DNA of 64,000 bases, taken from contig NZ_FNVA01000009.1 of NCBI RefSeq assembly GCF_900108185.1, forward strand, positions 186,001 to 250,000. Reading direction: 5' to 3'. The DNA is from Bryocella elongata. GTDB taxonomy: Bacteria > Acidobacteriota > Terriglobia > Terriglobales > Acidobacteriaceae. The notes under the pieces were generated by a model that was not told where the DNA came from, searched no databases, and saw only the letters and a program-made list of their open reading frames with translations. The position numbers were made by a program, and so were the translations under genes. The number at the start of each line of letters is the position of its first letter. Positions within the stretch are counted from its first letter, which is position 1. This document shows positions 1 through 9,598 of this stretch, piece after piece.

Positions 1-35
1 TACGACACGCCCGGAGAGTTCACCTGTAACGTCAG

Positions 36-1703
36 CTACGGAATGTTGTTCTGCAGCGTGACCACCGCCTTGTCGCTGCCGGGATCAAGCGCCTGCTTCG
101 CCTTTCGCAAGTCGCAGCCGGAGAGCAGTACGTCGCTCGTACCTTCGCCACTCGCACGCAGGAAGCTCGCACAGTTCGCGGGCGCCTGCGTATCGCGGAC
201 CCACACGGCGGAGCTTGCATGCAGGGAGATTACCGGCTCTGCACCTCGGATCGGTGTTGTGCGAAGGTTTGAGATGCCGACCTCATGCACATCATCGAGC
301 ACGAAGGTGGGCCGCATCTCGGCTTCGGGGTTGCGGAACTCGATATCGCGCAGTTGTATGTTGCGTGCGTGACGGAGATACATACCTGAGGCAGGCAACA
401 TACCGAACATGCGCGCCTCGGGGTACTTGTCTTCCTTCTCGGGCACCTTGAGGTCAACCCACTCGGGCTTTGGCTCCAGCACGTTTTCGATGCGCACGTT
501 GGAGATGGTGACATTCTCGACGAAGTGGCCGGGAATACCGACGATGGAGCCCGCGAGCAAAGCCTCCGAAGCTTCGATGTTGCTGATGGTTACATTGCGC
601 ACACCGTTCTGCGGGTAGTGATGCTTGTTCGCGCGATTCCCCAGGCGAAGGAAGATGGGCGTGCGGGTGCGCTGCATGCGGATGTTGGTGATGGTGACAC
701 CGTCGATCCAGCCACCATCCACCGTCTCCAGTGCAATACCGGCGATAACACGGTCCTTGTAGGGTCCGGGGGAGTTATAGATGACCGAGTTAGAGAATAC
801 GATGTTCTCGAAGCCGCCCTCTGTCGCTGTTCCAATCTTGAAGCCATTGCAGCAGGTCGTCAGCGTGCAGTTGGTCACGGTGACGTTGCTGGTCAGCCGC
901 GGGGCCGTGCCGTAAGGATTCTCACTCTTGAAGCAGATCGCATCGTCTCCTGTGTCGATCGCACAGTCCGAGATGAAGACGTTCTGGCAACCGCAGATAT
1001 CCATGCCATCTGTGTTGGAGCCGTAGTTCGGGTTCTTGATGTTGAGCCCATGGAGGACGACGTTGTCACAGTTGATAGGCCGCATCGTCCAGCCTGAGGC
1101 GTTTTCGATGCGGAGCCCTTCGATGCGCAGCCAGCGGCAGCTGACGAACTCGAGCATCGGACTGGGACGGCCGTTCGGATTCTTCTTGTAGGCGTGTGCG
1201 GTCACCTCGGCCCATTGGTCGTCCTCAGGGAGCGGCTTGCGTCCTGAAGGAAGCCAGAAGCTGGGGCCCTGGCCATCGATCCTTCCCGGGCCTGCAAGCG
1301 TCACGTTCTCCGCATCGCGAGCAAAGATGAGATGAAACTGATTGGCATCGCCCTTGAGCGAGGGACCCTTCATCCCTGTGTAATCGCTCATCTCGGTGCT
1401 GCCGAGGATGGTCGCGCCGGCCTCGACGTAGAGCGTGACGTTGCTCTTCAGTTCGACGGTGCCGGAGCGGTAGACGCCGGGCGGGAGGTAGACGATGCCA
1501 CCGCCTGCCGCGGTGCAGGCATCGATGGCTTTGTTGATGGCAGGCGAATCGAGCGCCTTGCCATCGCCGCGTGCTCCGAACGCACGAGGATCGAAGAAAG
1601 TGGGCCGCTGACCATGCGCCGTCTCCTGCCCGGCGAAGGGCAGAGAGACGGCGGCAGCACCCGCTGCGGTCAACGAACGAAGGACACTGCGGCGATCAAT
1701 CAC
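36..1703 (-). CDS. GH28 family glycosidase (polygalacturonase-like), Tat-exported
   Basis: Pectin-type glycosidase expected to act outside the cytoplasm. The N-terminus carries a twin-arginine signal (DRRSVLRSL followed by an Ala-rich stretch). The rest is a right-handed beta-helix with repeated NVTISN-type turns. GH28 acid motifs are present (NTDGMD, then DTGDDA), but the usual GHG histidine region reads CNGFKIGT, so substrate preference may differ from classical endo-polygalacturonase. I prefer the GTG at 1703: AGGAG lies 7-8 nt upstream, and it avoids overlap with the receptor gene, whereas an ATG at 1733 overlaps that gene's stop. It lies directly downstream of the TonB receptor and is probably cotranscribed with it. 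About 555 residues. Family assignment is firm; the substrate is inference. Confidence 0.85.
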   Translation of the reverse strand: MIDRRSVLRSLTAAGAAAVSLPFAGQETAHGQRPTFFDPRAFGARGDGKALDSPAINKAIDACTAAGGGIVYLPPGVYRSGTVELKSNVTLYVEAGATILGSTEMSDYTGMKGPSLKGDANQFHLIFARDAENVTLAGPGRIDGQGPSFWLPSGRKPLPEDDQWAEVTAHAYKKNPNGRPSPMLEFVSCRWLRIEGLRIENASGWTMRPINCDNVVLHGLNIKNPNYGSNTDGMDICGCQNVFISDCAIDTGDDAICFKSENPYGTAPRLTSNVTVTNCTLTTCCNGFKIGTATEGGFENIVFSNSVIYNSPGPYKDRVIAGIALETVDGGWIDGVTITNIRMQRTRTPIFLRLGNRANKHHYPQNGVRNVTISNIEASEALLAGSIVGIPGHFVENVTISNVRIENVLEPKPEWVDLKVPEKEDKYPEARMFGMLPASGMYLRHARNIQLRDIEFRNPEAEMRPTFVLDDVHEVGISNLRTTPIRGAEPVISLHASSAVWVRDTQAPANCASFLRASGEGTSDVLLSGCDLRKAKQALDPGSDKAVVTLQNNIP

Positions 1704-1722
1704 GAACGAGGCTCCTGCAAGG

Positions 1723-4700
1723 TTAGAAGACAAACTCAGCGCCGATACGAATCACGCGCGAAAGGTTGGCGGTGTTGGGATTGAGCTTGCCGAAGGTCGT
1801 TGCCGCCGGCGTGGGCGTGATGATTGGCGTCGTGCCGTTTACGGTGTACGTCTCGCCGCTGGTCAGCGGATCATTGGCCGTGCTGTTCGCCGCGAAGTAC
1901 ACGGGATGGTTGAAGACGTTGTTGAAGGTACCGATGAGGTTGAGCTGGTAGCGCTCCTTGATGTAGAAGCCCTTCTTCACGCGCATATCGAAGAGGAACT
2001 CGCGCGGCGAGCGGGCGCCAGTGAGGGTACGAGGTGCGTTACCCAGCGTTGGGGCTCCGACCGTTCCGGGCGGCGTGCAGCTTACCGGCGTGCCCGTGGA
2101 GTTGACGGTGCAGCCAAAGGCTGCGGCGTTGAGATACGGCGTGAAGGTACCACCGTTCAGGCCGAAGGGATTGTCCTTCCAGTGCGGGTTGATGAGCGGC
2201 ACACCCGGAATGAGGTTGGGCCGAAGGACGTAACCGCTGGGCAGCGCAGCACTGCTGCAGAAGTTCTTGGTGGTGCAGCCATTCGTTCCGTTCGGCGTAA
2301 ACGACACGAAGTTACCGTTCGCACCTGAACTGTTGCCGAAGATGACGAAGTTGGGGTAGCCCGAAGCCACGGTCGCGATGCCGGCAGTGGAGATGTTGCC
2401 AACGATCTGGTTCAACAAGGTGTGGTGCAGATCGAAGCGCTCCCCTTTGCCGAAGGGAAGGTTGGCGTTATAGCCCACCTTGAGGCGGCTGGGCTGATCG
2501 TAGCTGGAGACGGCCCATTCGCCGAAGGCATTGCTCGGGTCCTGCGGTGCTGTCGTACCGAAGTTGCCGAGGCTGCCCGCGTTGGTGTCTGGCACGTTGT
2601 CCATCGACTTCGACCAGCTGTAATAGACAAGCGCCGTGAGGTTGTGGCCGATGCGCTCGATCGCCTTGAGATACAGCGCGTTGTACTCGTTGGTGCCGCG
2701 CCGGGCGTAGCTTTCGGTGATGCTCTGGTTGAAGAAGTTCTGGTACGGATTCAAGCGCTGCAGGTTGGTTTCGGAGACCAGCGAGCTGGTTCCCGGGGTC
2801 ACGATGCCGTAGGTGTTCGTCGAAGAGGCCGCGAGGTTCTGGTGCTGGCTGATCGCATTGTCGATGGTGTTCAGCGAGGGCACATTGATAGCGCCGGCAA
2901 AGCTGCCAACCAGGTGCACGCCGTGCAGGCCCTGGTAGGTGCCTTCGAGCAGCGTATTGTGCAGCTCGTACTGCAGGGTGACGTTGTAGTTCTGCATGTA
3001 GGGCACAGCGGAGGTCTGCTGGATATACGTGGGCGTGAAGCCCTGCGCGGTGGAGATAGCCGTGCCGCGCTGTGCATTCAGGGCTGCATAGGCTCCGGTA
3101 AGCGGGCCAACTCCGTTGGTGATGTAGTCGGTGATGTTCGGCGCATTCACCGAGCCCACGTTGTACGTCACCTGCTGCGCCGAGATGTTGAAGTTAGGAT
3201 CGGGCAGGTTCTCGTAGCCGGTAAGCGGAAGACGCATCATGCCATAAGCAGCACGCGCGGAAAGGTGCGGCGTGGGGGCATACTCCAGACCGATGCGAGG
3301 CTCAAACCCATGCCAGTTCGTGGGCCAGAGATTGCGGCCCAGGCCGCAGGTGCCGGAGAAGCAGAACGCTGCAGGTGAGTTGAGGGTGCCTACGGTGATG
3401 TTCTGATTCAGCAGGATCGTTCCCTGGTTGTTGTACTTCTCGGTGCGGGGCGTCTCCACCTCATAGCGCAGGCCGAGGTTGAGGGTCATGTGCGGCGTCA
3501 CCCGCCAATCGTCCTGAAAGTAGCCGGCGTTGTAGTGCCAGCGATAGTAGCCAGGGACGTTCGTCGGTGCGGCGCTGTAGGTGTTGATCTCACCGAGGAT
3601 GAAGGTTGCTTCCGCGTTGCCGCCGGTTCCGGCCGAGGTGCCGGTGGTGTTGGTCAGGGTCTGCGAGAAGTTGTAGGCTCCGCCGTAGGTCTTGGAGTAG
3701 TCATACTCGTTGGACTGGATCCAGCGCAGGTCCACGCCAAACTGGAAGAGGTGGCTGCCGTGGGTCCAGGTGAAGTCGCCGCCGCCGATGAAGTTCTGGT
3801 CGACATCGGTGTAGGGGGTGGAGGCGCCGAGCTGCAGCGTGGAGGTGCCAAGGGTGCCCAGCGCAGGGAAACCAACCCCAGCGGCCGCAGGCGTCAACCC
3901 GTACTTCGCGCCGAAGTCCTCGGTGAGCGCACCCGCCGGCGGGGTGCGCTTCTCGTTCACGCGCAGGAAGGAGTAGCGCAGCACGCCCACCAGGCTGGAG
4001 CTGAAGGTGTGCGTGTAGCCGATGGCGAGGTCGTTCGTGGCGATCACGTCCGTGGGAACCTGATTGATCGGGCTCGATTGGGACAGCGCGAAGAAGCGTG
4101 GTCCGGAGATGGGGACATCCGCATAGCGCACGTAGATCTGGTTGGAGTTGTTGAACTGATGGTCGATGCGGAAGCTCCAGCGGTTGTCAACGTCCGAGAC
4201 ACCACGCTTGTAGTTCGCATTGTTGCCCGAGTTGTCGTAGGTCCCGTCTGCGTGGTCGAAGGTGACATACGGCCCAGGATTGGAGGGCGTGGGGAGAAGC
4301 GACAGCACGTACTTCGCAAACGGATTAGCCGCAAGCTGGTTGGAGACATCATCCACGCCGTGGGGGCCCGTCGCCTGCGTGTGTGCCGAGCCGAGCGTGC
4401 TGATGGGGAAGCCCTGCGCGTTGGCGGTGCTGTTGATGTAGATGCCGCCGATGCGCGCGGCGTTAAGGGCCGCTGCGTAGCCGCTGGTCTTCAACACGGT
4501 CGGGTCCAGCAGTGTCAGCGAGTCATGCAGATAGCCGGTCAGGTCCTCTGGCGTGTTGAACGAGCCGCGATAGGACTGCGCATTCTGGATGCGGGCCGGC
4601 TCGCCGGCGGCGTAGAAGAAGGTCCTGTCCCTGCCGTTGTACAGCCCGGGGATGCGCACCGGGCCGCCGATGTAGAAGCCGTAGTAGTTCTCATGCTGGG

Positions 4701-5589
4701 CGTTGGGCGCCGTGTTTCCCAGCGGGAAGGCGTTGAAGAAGGGATCGGTGTGCCGCCAGGTGATGCGTCCGTGGTAGGCATTGGTGCCGCTGCGGGTGGC
4801 CTGTACGATGACGCCGCCGCCGGTGCGGCCGTAGCGCGCCGAGAGGCCGGAGGTGATGACTGTCGTCTCCTGCACGACCTCGTTGGAGAGATTGAGGCCG
4901 GTGCGGGCGTAGCTGGCCTGGGTGACGTCGGAGCCATCGACGAGGATCGACCCGGTTCCCGGAGGCGCGCCGGCGATGGAGATGCTTGCGCCGGGGACGA
5001 CGGGGCCGGTGGTGATGACCGGGTTCTCGCCGAAGACACCGCCGGGGACCGAAGGATCGCCCGTGACGCCGGGGACGAGCAGCGCAGCGCCGAGGGAACT
5101 GCGGTCGGGATAGGGCAGGGCCTCGACGATCTGGTGGTCGACGGTGGTTGCGACGTCGGGGCTGGTGGTGGCTACCTGCAGTGCGTCTTCGGTGACGGTG
5201 ACGGTCTCATTGACGCTACCGACCTTGAGCACGGGGTTGACCGTCGCGGTCTGGTCCGCGCTGACGACGATGTTGTGGACGATCTCGTTCTCGAAGCCGG
5301 TTCCGTTGACGGTCATGGTGTAGCTGCCGGGGTTCAGCGAACGGACGCTAAAGACACCGGACTGGTCGGAGCGGGTGGTGAGGCGAACCCCGGTCTCGTC
5401 GCCGACGATCGTCAGCTGCACGCCCGGAATGGCGGCGCCGTGGCCGTCCTTGATGACGCCGGAGAGAGCGCCCTGGCCGGTCTGAGCGAGAAGAGAGACA
5501 GAGTGCAGCGGGGGCAGCAGAAGGGCGGCGGCCAGAGCGAACCGCCACGCCGGGCGAGAGCAGGTGTTGCGAAACGAGAGTAGTGCCAT
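1723..5589 (-). CDS. Oar-like TonB-dependent receptor with carboxypeptidase-regulatory N-terminus
   Basis: Outer-membrane receptor of 1288 residues. A signal peptide (about residues 1-36, ending LLAQ) is followed by a CarboxypepD_reg-like beta-sandwich (GALSGVIKDGHGAAIPGVQL), a plug-like region with TVTEDALQV, and a long beta-barrel ending in IRIGAEFVF with a terminal aromatic residue. This architecture is greatly expanded in Acidobacteriota and is usually linked to glycan or large-ligand uptake. AGGAG sits 4 nt before the ATG. It lies between a GH92 gene upstream and a GH28 gene downstream on the same strand, which suggests an oligosaccharide ligand. That ligand is inferred from context only. 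Confidence 0.9.
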   Translation of the reverse strand: MALLSFRNTCSRPAWRFALAAALLLPPLHSVSLLAQTGQGALSGVIKDGHGAAIPGVQLTIVGDETGVRLTTRSDQSGVFSVRSLNPGSYTMTVNGTGFENEIVHNIVVSADQTATVNPVLKVGSVNETVTVTEDALQVATTSPDVATTVDHQIVEALPYPDRSSLGAALLVPGVTGDPSVPGGVFGENPVITTGPVVPGASISIAGAPPGTGSILVDGSDVTQASYARTGLNLSNEVVQETTVITSGLSARYGRTGGGVIVQATRSGTNAYHGRITWRHTDPFFNAFPLGNTAPNAQHENYYGFYIGGPVRIPGLYNGRDRTFFYAAGEPARIQNAQSYRGSFNTPEDLTGYLHDSLTLLDPTVLKTSGYAAALNAARIGGIYINSTANAQGFPISTLGSAHTQATGPHGVDDVSNQLAANPFAKYVLSLLPTPSNPGPYVTFDHADGTYDNSGNNANYKRGVSDVDNRWSFRIDHQFNNSNQIYVRYADVPISGPRFFALSQSSPINQVPTDVIATNDLAIGYTHTFSSSLVGVLRYSFLRVNEKRTPPAGALTEDFGAKYGLTPAAAGVGFPALGTLGTSTLQLGASTPYTDVDQNFIGGGDFTWTHGSHLFQFGVDLRWIQSNEYDYSKTYGGAYNFSQTLTNTTGTSAGTGGNAEATFILGEINTYSAAPTNVPGYYRWHYNAGYFQDDWRVTPHMTLNLGLRYEVETPRTEKYNNQGTILLNQNITVGTLNSPAAFCFSGTCGLGRNLWPTNWHGFEPRIGLEYAPTPHLSARAAYGMMRLPLTGYENLPDPNFNISAQQVTYNVGSVNAPNITDYITNGVGPLTGAYAALNAQRGTAISTAQGFTPTYIQQTSAVPYMQNYNVTLQYELHNTLLEGTYQGLHGVHLVGSFAGAINVPSLNTIDNAISQHQNLAASSTNTYGIVTPGTSSLVSETNLQRLNPYQNFFNQSITESYARRGTNEYNALYLKAIERIGHNLTALVYYSWSKSMDNVPDTNAGSLGNFGTTAPQDPSNAFGEWAVSSYDQPSRLKVGYNANLPFGKGERFDLHHTLLNQIVGNISTAGIATVASGYPNFVIFGNSSGANGNFVSFTPNGTNGCTTKNFCSSAALPSGYVLRPNLIPGVPLINPHWKDNPFGLNGGTFTPYLNAAAFGCTVNSTGTPVSCTPPGTVGAPTLGNAPRTLTGARSPREFLFDMRVKKGFYIKERYQLNLIGTFNNVFNHPVYFAANSTANDPLTSGETYTVNGTTPIITPTPAATTFGKLNPNTANLSRVIRIGAEFVF

Positions 5590-5756
5590 GGGACTCCTGA
5601 AGGGACTTGCGGTATCGCCTGGAGCTTCCGCGACGCCTTTCGAGACGCGCTACGGTGCTCTTTTGCGGACCCCGAAGCATCCCCCAGGAACCCCATGCAC
5701 TCGCAAGTCAATTCACTGGAAAGACCCACGTAAGGAGTTGTAAGGAGCTTTCCAGA

Positions 5757-8057
5757 TCAATGCGAAGTGGCTTGTGGCCATGTAGTTACAGGCGTTGCGG
5801 ACATGCGGAAGCGAAGCTCGCCTCCGGCGAGGATCTCGGCGTGAGAGATCCACGCTCGGGTGAGAGGCTTGCCGTTCAACGTCGCCGCAGCAATATATGG
5901 ATGGCCCGGACCTGCGTTGTCGGCCACGATGCGGAAGGTTCCGCCGCCAGGCAGATGCAGCGTGACCGACGGGAAGAGCGGCGTACCGATGGCATAGCGT
6001 GGCAGCCCCGGCGTAACCGGATAGAAGCCCATGGCGCTGAAGACATACCAGGCCGACATCTGGCCGGAGTCGTCGTTGCCGATGAGCCCGTCGGGGCGAT
6101 CGGTGTAGGAAGCGAAGAGGCCGGCGAGGTGCCGCTGCGCCTTCCAGGGAGCGCCCGCCTCGTCGTACAGGTAGGCGATGTGGTGGCTGGGCTCGTTGCT
6201 CTGATCGTAGGCGCCGTCGGCAAAGAGCTTGTCGAGCTTTGCGACGAAGGCCTCGCGACCGCCCTCCGCGGCGATCAGGCCGGGGACATCCTGCATGACG
6301 AAGAAGGTCTGCTGCGAGGCGAGGGCTTCGGTGAGCCAGCGGAACTGCTTGTTGGGGTCGAAGGGCGTCACCCAGGAGCCGTCTTCGTGGCGTCCACGAG
6401 CGTAGCCGGTGGAGGGGTCGAGGACGTTGCGCCAGTTCCCTGCCCGTTTCGCGAAGAGCTCGGCGTCGGTGGTGTGGCCGAGGTCGGCGGCGAAGCGCGA
6501 GACGAGGCCATCGTCGAAGGCGTACTCCATGGTGCGCGAGACCTGCTCCTCCTGGTGGGGCGAGAAAGCGTCGAGGACGTGGTCCTCGAGCGGGATGTAG
6601 CCAAACTTCAGGTAGGAGGCGAGGCCCCGGCGGCCCCGGCCATCGGCGGACTCGGCGGCGTTGGGAACGTCAGCGGCGTTGTGGCGCACGAGGCGGTAGG
6701 CCTCGGAGACGTCGAAGCCGCGAATGCCCTTGGCGAAGGCGTCGTAGATGATGGCGATGGCGTGGTCGCCGACCATCTCCGAGGTGTAGTTGTTCCAGGC
6801 CGGGAAGATGGGCAGGAACCCGCCTTGCTGCCCCTTGGCGACCAGCGAACGGACCATGTCCCGGTCGCGGTCAGGCGCGAGCAGGGTGAAGAGCGGATGC
6901 ACGGCGCGGAAGGTATCCCAGGCGGAGAAGTCGTCGTAGTAGGTGAAGCCTTCGGCATGCATCAGCTTCGAGGGGTCGGCGAAGCGGGGATAGGCACCAT
7001 CGGAGTCGGAGACGGTGCGAGGGTGCGCAAAGGAGTGATAAAGCGAGGTATAGAAGACCTCACGCTGGTCTTTGGGGGCGTCGGGATCGATTTCGACCTG
7101 CCCGAGGAGCTCGTTCCAGCGGGCGGCGGTATCGCGCTCGACGGCGGCGGCGTCCCAGCCCGGAATCTCGGCGACGAGGTTGCGCCGGGCCTCCTCGACG
7201 CTGACGAAGCTGGTGCCGATGCGGGCGAGGAGGGTCTCGCCGGGCCGAAGCTCGAAGCGGAGGTAAGCGCCGGTCTGGGCCGCTACGCCCTCCAGCGTGG
7301 GCTGATTCGCTGAGCCATCGTGCCTCCCGGTGGTATCCCAGGTGCCGCTGGATTTGATCGGGTGATCGAACTGGACGACGAAGTAGCCGGAGAACCCGGC
7401 GGGCTCCCCGGCTCGGGCGTACAGCCGGCGGGCAGGGTTGGAGCCGCTGATCTCGTTGTGGGCACGGTCGATGGTGGTAGATCCGCCGGCGGCCCAGGCA
7501 TTGTTCTGAAGCACGACCCAGGCCGGTGCGTCGTGGCGGAAGGTGAAGCTCATGAGGCCGGAGCGGGTTCGCCCGGTCGCGACGATACCGATTCCCTGCT
7601 CGGGCAGGTCGAGCCGGTAGGCGGCGGGCGAAAGGTGCTCGTGGGCGTGGTCGAAGGGGACGGCGCGCGCCGCGGATTCGAGGCGGAGGTTGCCCGACTC
7701 GGGCATCAGGGTGAAGCTGCCGTAGTCTCGCACGCAGGAGCCCGAGATCCAGTGCGTCCCCCGGATGCCGCTGAAGGTCCGGTCGGTATCGTAGTAGGGT
7801 GCGATGCACTTGACCTCGCCGGCGCGGGTCTCGGGGCTCCAATAGGTCATGGCAAAGGGAGCGCCCACCCACGGAACGATCTGGCCCTGGCCAGCGGTGC
7901 CGATGCGAAGATTCAGGCTCTCCAGCGGGGAAAGCCTGGGGTGGGTGGAAGGTGTTTCCGACGGGTGCGGGGAGCTTTGGGAGGGTGCCGCGAAAGGAAA
8001 AGCCAGAGAGAGAGCCAAGGGTAGCAGTGCTATAGTGGACGCCGATGCCATCTGCAT
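5757..8057 (-). CDS. GH92 family alpha-mannosidase, secreted
   Basis: Exo-acting alpha-mannosidase of family GH92 (typically calcium-dependent, alpha-1,2 or related linkages). Hallmarks visible in order: GTHWISGSCVRDYG near the N-terminal sandwich domain, SAWDTFRAVHPLF, NEPSHHIAYLYDEAG, and GNDDSGQMSAWYVFSAMGFY in the catalytic (alpha/alpha)6 domain. The longest reading frame begins at 8279, but its first 74 residues do not look coding and run into the divergent regulator. The ATG at 8057 starts a good signal peptide (MQMASASTIALLPLALSLAF), giving about 766 residues, the same size as the second GH92 protein in this window. It heads the unit that continues with the receptor and the GH28 gene. 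Confidence 0.9.
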   Translation of the reverse strand: MQMASASTIALLPLALSLAFPFAAPSQSSPHPSETPSTHPRLSPLESLNLRIGTAGQGQIVPWVGAPFAMTYWSPETRAGEVKCIAPYYDTDRTFSGIRGTHWISGSCVRDYGSFTLMPESGNLRLESAARAVPFDHAHEHLSPAAYRLDLPEQGIGIVATGRTRSGLMSFTFRHDAPAWVVLQNNAWAAGGSTTIDRAHNEISGSNPARRLYARAGEPAGFSGYFVVQFDHPIKSSGTWDTTGRHDGSANQPTLEGVAAQTGAYLRFELRPGETLLARIGTSFVSVEEARRNLVAEIPGWDAAAVERDTAARWNELLGQVEIDPDAPKDQREVFYTSLYHSFAHPRTVSDSDGAYPRFADPSKLMHAEGFTYYDDFSAWDTFRAVHPLFTLLAPDRDRDMVRSLVAKGQQGGFLPIFPAWNNYTSEMVGDHAIAIIYDAFAKGIRGFDVSEAYRLVRHNAADVPNAAESADGRGRRGLASYLKFGYIPLEDHVLDAFSPHQEEQVSRTMEYAFDDGLVSRFAADLGHTTDAELFAKRAGNWRNVLDPSTGYARGRHEDGSWVTPFDPNKQFRWLTEALASQQTFFVMQDVPGLIAAEGGREAFVAKLDKLFADGAYDQSNEPSHHIAYLYDEAGAPWKAQRHLAGLFASYTDRPDGLIGNDDSGQMSAWYVFSAMGFYPVTPGLPRYAIGTPLFPSVTLHLPGGGTFRIVADNAGPGHPYIAAATLNGKPLTRAWISHAEILAGGELRFRMSATPVTTWPQATSH

Positions 8058-8104
8058 AGCGTCCCGATCCGGGGGGCGATGTGCAAGCAAATTAGCCGTA
8101 AAAC

Positions 8105-8128
8105 GTGAGTCCTTACGTAAGAACTCAC
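8105..8128. promoter_or_regulatory. 24-bp near-perfect palindrome, candidate operator
   Basis: The site reads GTGAGT-C-CTTACGTAAG-A-ACTCAC and is symmetric at 22 of 24 positions, with a perfect 10-bp core. It lies in the 149-bp divergent gap between the GH92 gene and the winged-helix regulator. The word ACGTAAG recurs at about 5729, inside the gap before the TonB receptor, beside a direct repeat of GTAAGGAG. I infer a regulator-binding site shared by the locus; the cognate protein is not proven. Confidence 0.6.
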
Positions 8129-8206
8129 AGTGAAAACGTAGAGAATCCGGCAACTTTGGAGTTTTTTGACGAAGGCCCGGCATAGGCTTGTGAGGTTGGA
8201 TTCGAA

Positions 8207-9598
8207 GTGTCAGTGACCCTGCAGCGCGAGACGAAGGGCCTTCGCGAGTCGCCGGGAACAGCTCGCTCGTCTGCGCCACTGGATCCTGAAGCTTGCCGGA
8301 GGGTGGTGGAGCGGATCTGTGAGTCTGCGGAGGTGCGTCGCGCGGCGCGGCTGCGCGACTTCCTCCACTACGTGAGCCGACGCACCCTTGAACAGCCGGA
8401 GGTTCCGGTCAGCGAGCAGGAGATCGGCGTTCATGTCTTCGAACGGCCGGCGGACTACGACACGGGCGTGGACAACATCGTCCGCGTCAATGCCTCGGAG
8501 CTTCGCAAGCGCATCACGGCGTACTTCGCGGCAGAGGGCGCACGCGAGCCGGTGTGGTTCGACATCCCGCGCGGCAGCTACGCGCCAAGGTTCTTCATTC
8601 CGGAGACGAGCGCACCCCCGACGCCGCCAACTACCGGCGTCTCGGTCCCCATCGAGCATGCGGTCATGGCCATCCAGGCGGACACGGCTCGAATCGAAGC
8701 GCATCCTCTGCCTGCATCGACCTCAAGCCCCAGCGGCGTTGAGAGAAGGTTGCTGTTCGCGCTCATCGGGGTGCTGCTTTGTGCCTGCATCGCACTCGCC
8801 ATCGCGTGGCGCAGCGCGGCGGGTGCTGCAGCAGTTGGGCGCGGCGGGCCCACAGTACGTGCTTTCTGGTCACCCGTTCTCGAAAGCTCGCGGACTACGG
8901 ACGTGGTGCTGGCGGACACCTCGTTTACCCAGGCCGAAGATGTGCTTGGGCACCAGATCCCGCTCGACCAGTACCTGAAGCACACCTATGTGACAGAGCT
9001 GAACCAGTCGCAGCTGGCGCCTGAGTTCAAGTCAGCGATCACCGCGCTGGTGGACAGGAACTATGGCAGCTTCGGCGACTTCCAGGTAGCGCGTCGGATC
9101 CTGTCGCTCGCACCGCGCTCGCCGAACCTCAACCTTGTGTACGCTCGCACGCTCGAACCACCGACGCTGAAGACGGACAACCTGGTGCTGATCGGCAGCA
9201 GCTACTCCAACCCATGGAGTTCGTTGTTCGAATCGCGGCTGAACTTCCTGGTCGTATCGAACGGCTTCCACCAGCTGATGTCGGTGACGAATCGGCAGCC
9301 GGGGAGTGGAGAACAGGCGAGTTATGAAGCTCCAGCGCAGGCGGGAGCCTCGGTGGGCTACAGCGTCGTCGCCTCGCTGCCGAGTGAGGATGGGCACGGT
9401 GAGGTGATCCTGCTCGAAGGGACCTCGGCCGAAGCCACGGAGGCAGCGGGTGAGTTCCTCACCTCCGAAGATCAGTTGCGTCACCTTCAAAGCGTGATGC
9501 ATGAGCCTTCGCTGCGGCACTTTGAGGTGCTGCTTCGGACGACGAGGCTGGCAGCGACGCCGCTCTCGGCGGAGATCGTGGCCTGGCGCAAGCGCTAG
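8207..9598 (+). CDS. Winged-helix transmembrane regulator (one-component, ToxR/CadC-like layout)
   Basis: A 463-residue protein with an N-terminal domain (about residues 30-115) containing LRDFLHYVSRRTLEQ, EIGVHVFERPADYDTG and DNIVRVNASELRKRI. This domain is widespread in Acidobacteriota regulators and resembles OmpR-type winged helices. A Pro/Ser/Thr-rich linker, one membrane helix (LLFALIGVLLCACIALAIAW, about residues 183-202) and an extracytoplasmic domain of about 250 residues that I do not recognise follow. The start is GTG with GAGG upstream. Facing the GH92-receptor-GH28 unit across a palindromic gap, it is a plausible sensor for that unit. The layout is seen; the regulatory target is inference. 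Confidence 0.7.
   Translation: MSVTLQRETKGLRESPGTARSSAPLDPEACRRVVERICESAEVRRAARLRDFLHYVSRRTLEQPEVPVSEQEIGVHVFERPADYDTGVDNIVRVNASELRKRITAYFAAEGAREPVWFDIPRGSYAPRFFIPETSAPPTPPTTGVSVPIEHAVMAIQADTARIEAHPLPASTSSPSGVERRLLFALIGVLLCACIALAIAWRSAAGAAAVGRGGPTVRAFWSPVLESSRTTDVVLADTSFTQAEDVLGHQIPLDQYLKHTYVTELNQSQLAPEFKSAITALVDRNYGSFGDFQVARRILSLAPRSPNLNLVYARTLEPPTLKTDNLVLIGSSYSNPWSSLFESRLNFLVVSNGFHQLMSVTNRQPGSGEQASYEAPAQAGASVGYSVVASLPSEDGHGEVILLEGTSAEATEAAGEFLTSEDQLRHLQSVMHEPSLRHFEVLLRTTRLAATPLSAEIVAWRKR

Noticed and set aside
1-35. Possible gene entering from the left edge
   Set aside because: Only 35 bp are visible after the GH28 stop; a GTG on the minus strand exists but nothing supports it.
3490-5583. 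697-residue plus-strand open frame
   Set aside because: Antisense shadow of the first TonB receptor gene; Arg/Val/Gly-rich low-complexity product, no ribosome site, no recognisable domain.
5607-7313. 568-residue plus-strand open frame
   Set aside because: Antisense to the first GH92 gene; no domain and no initiation signal.
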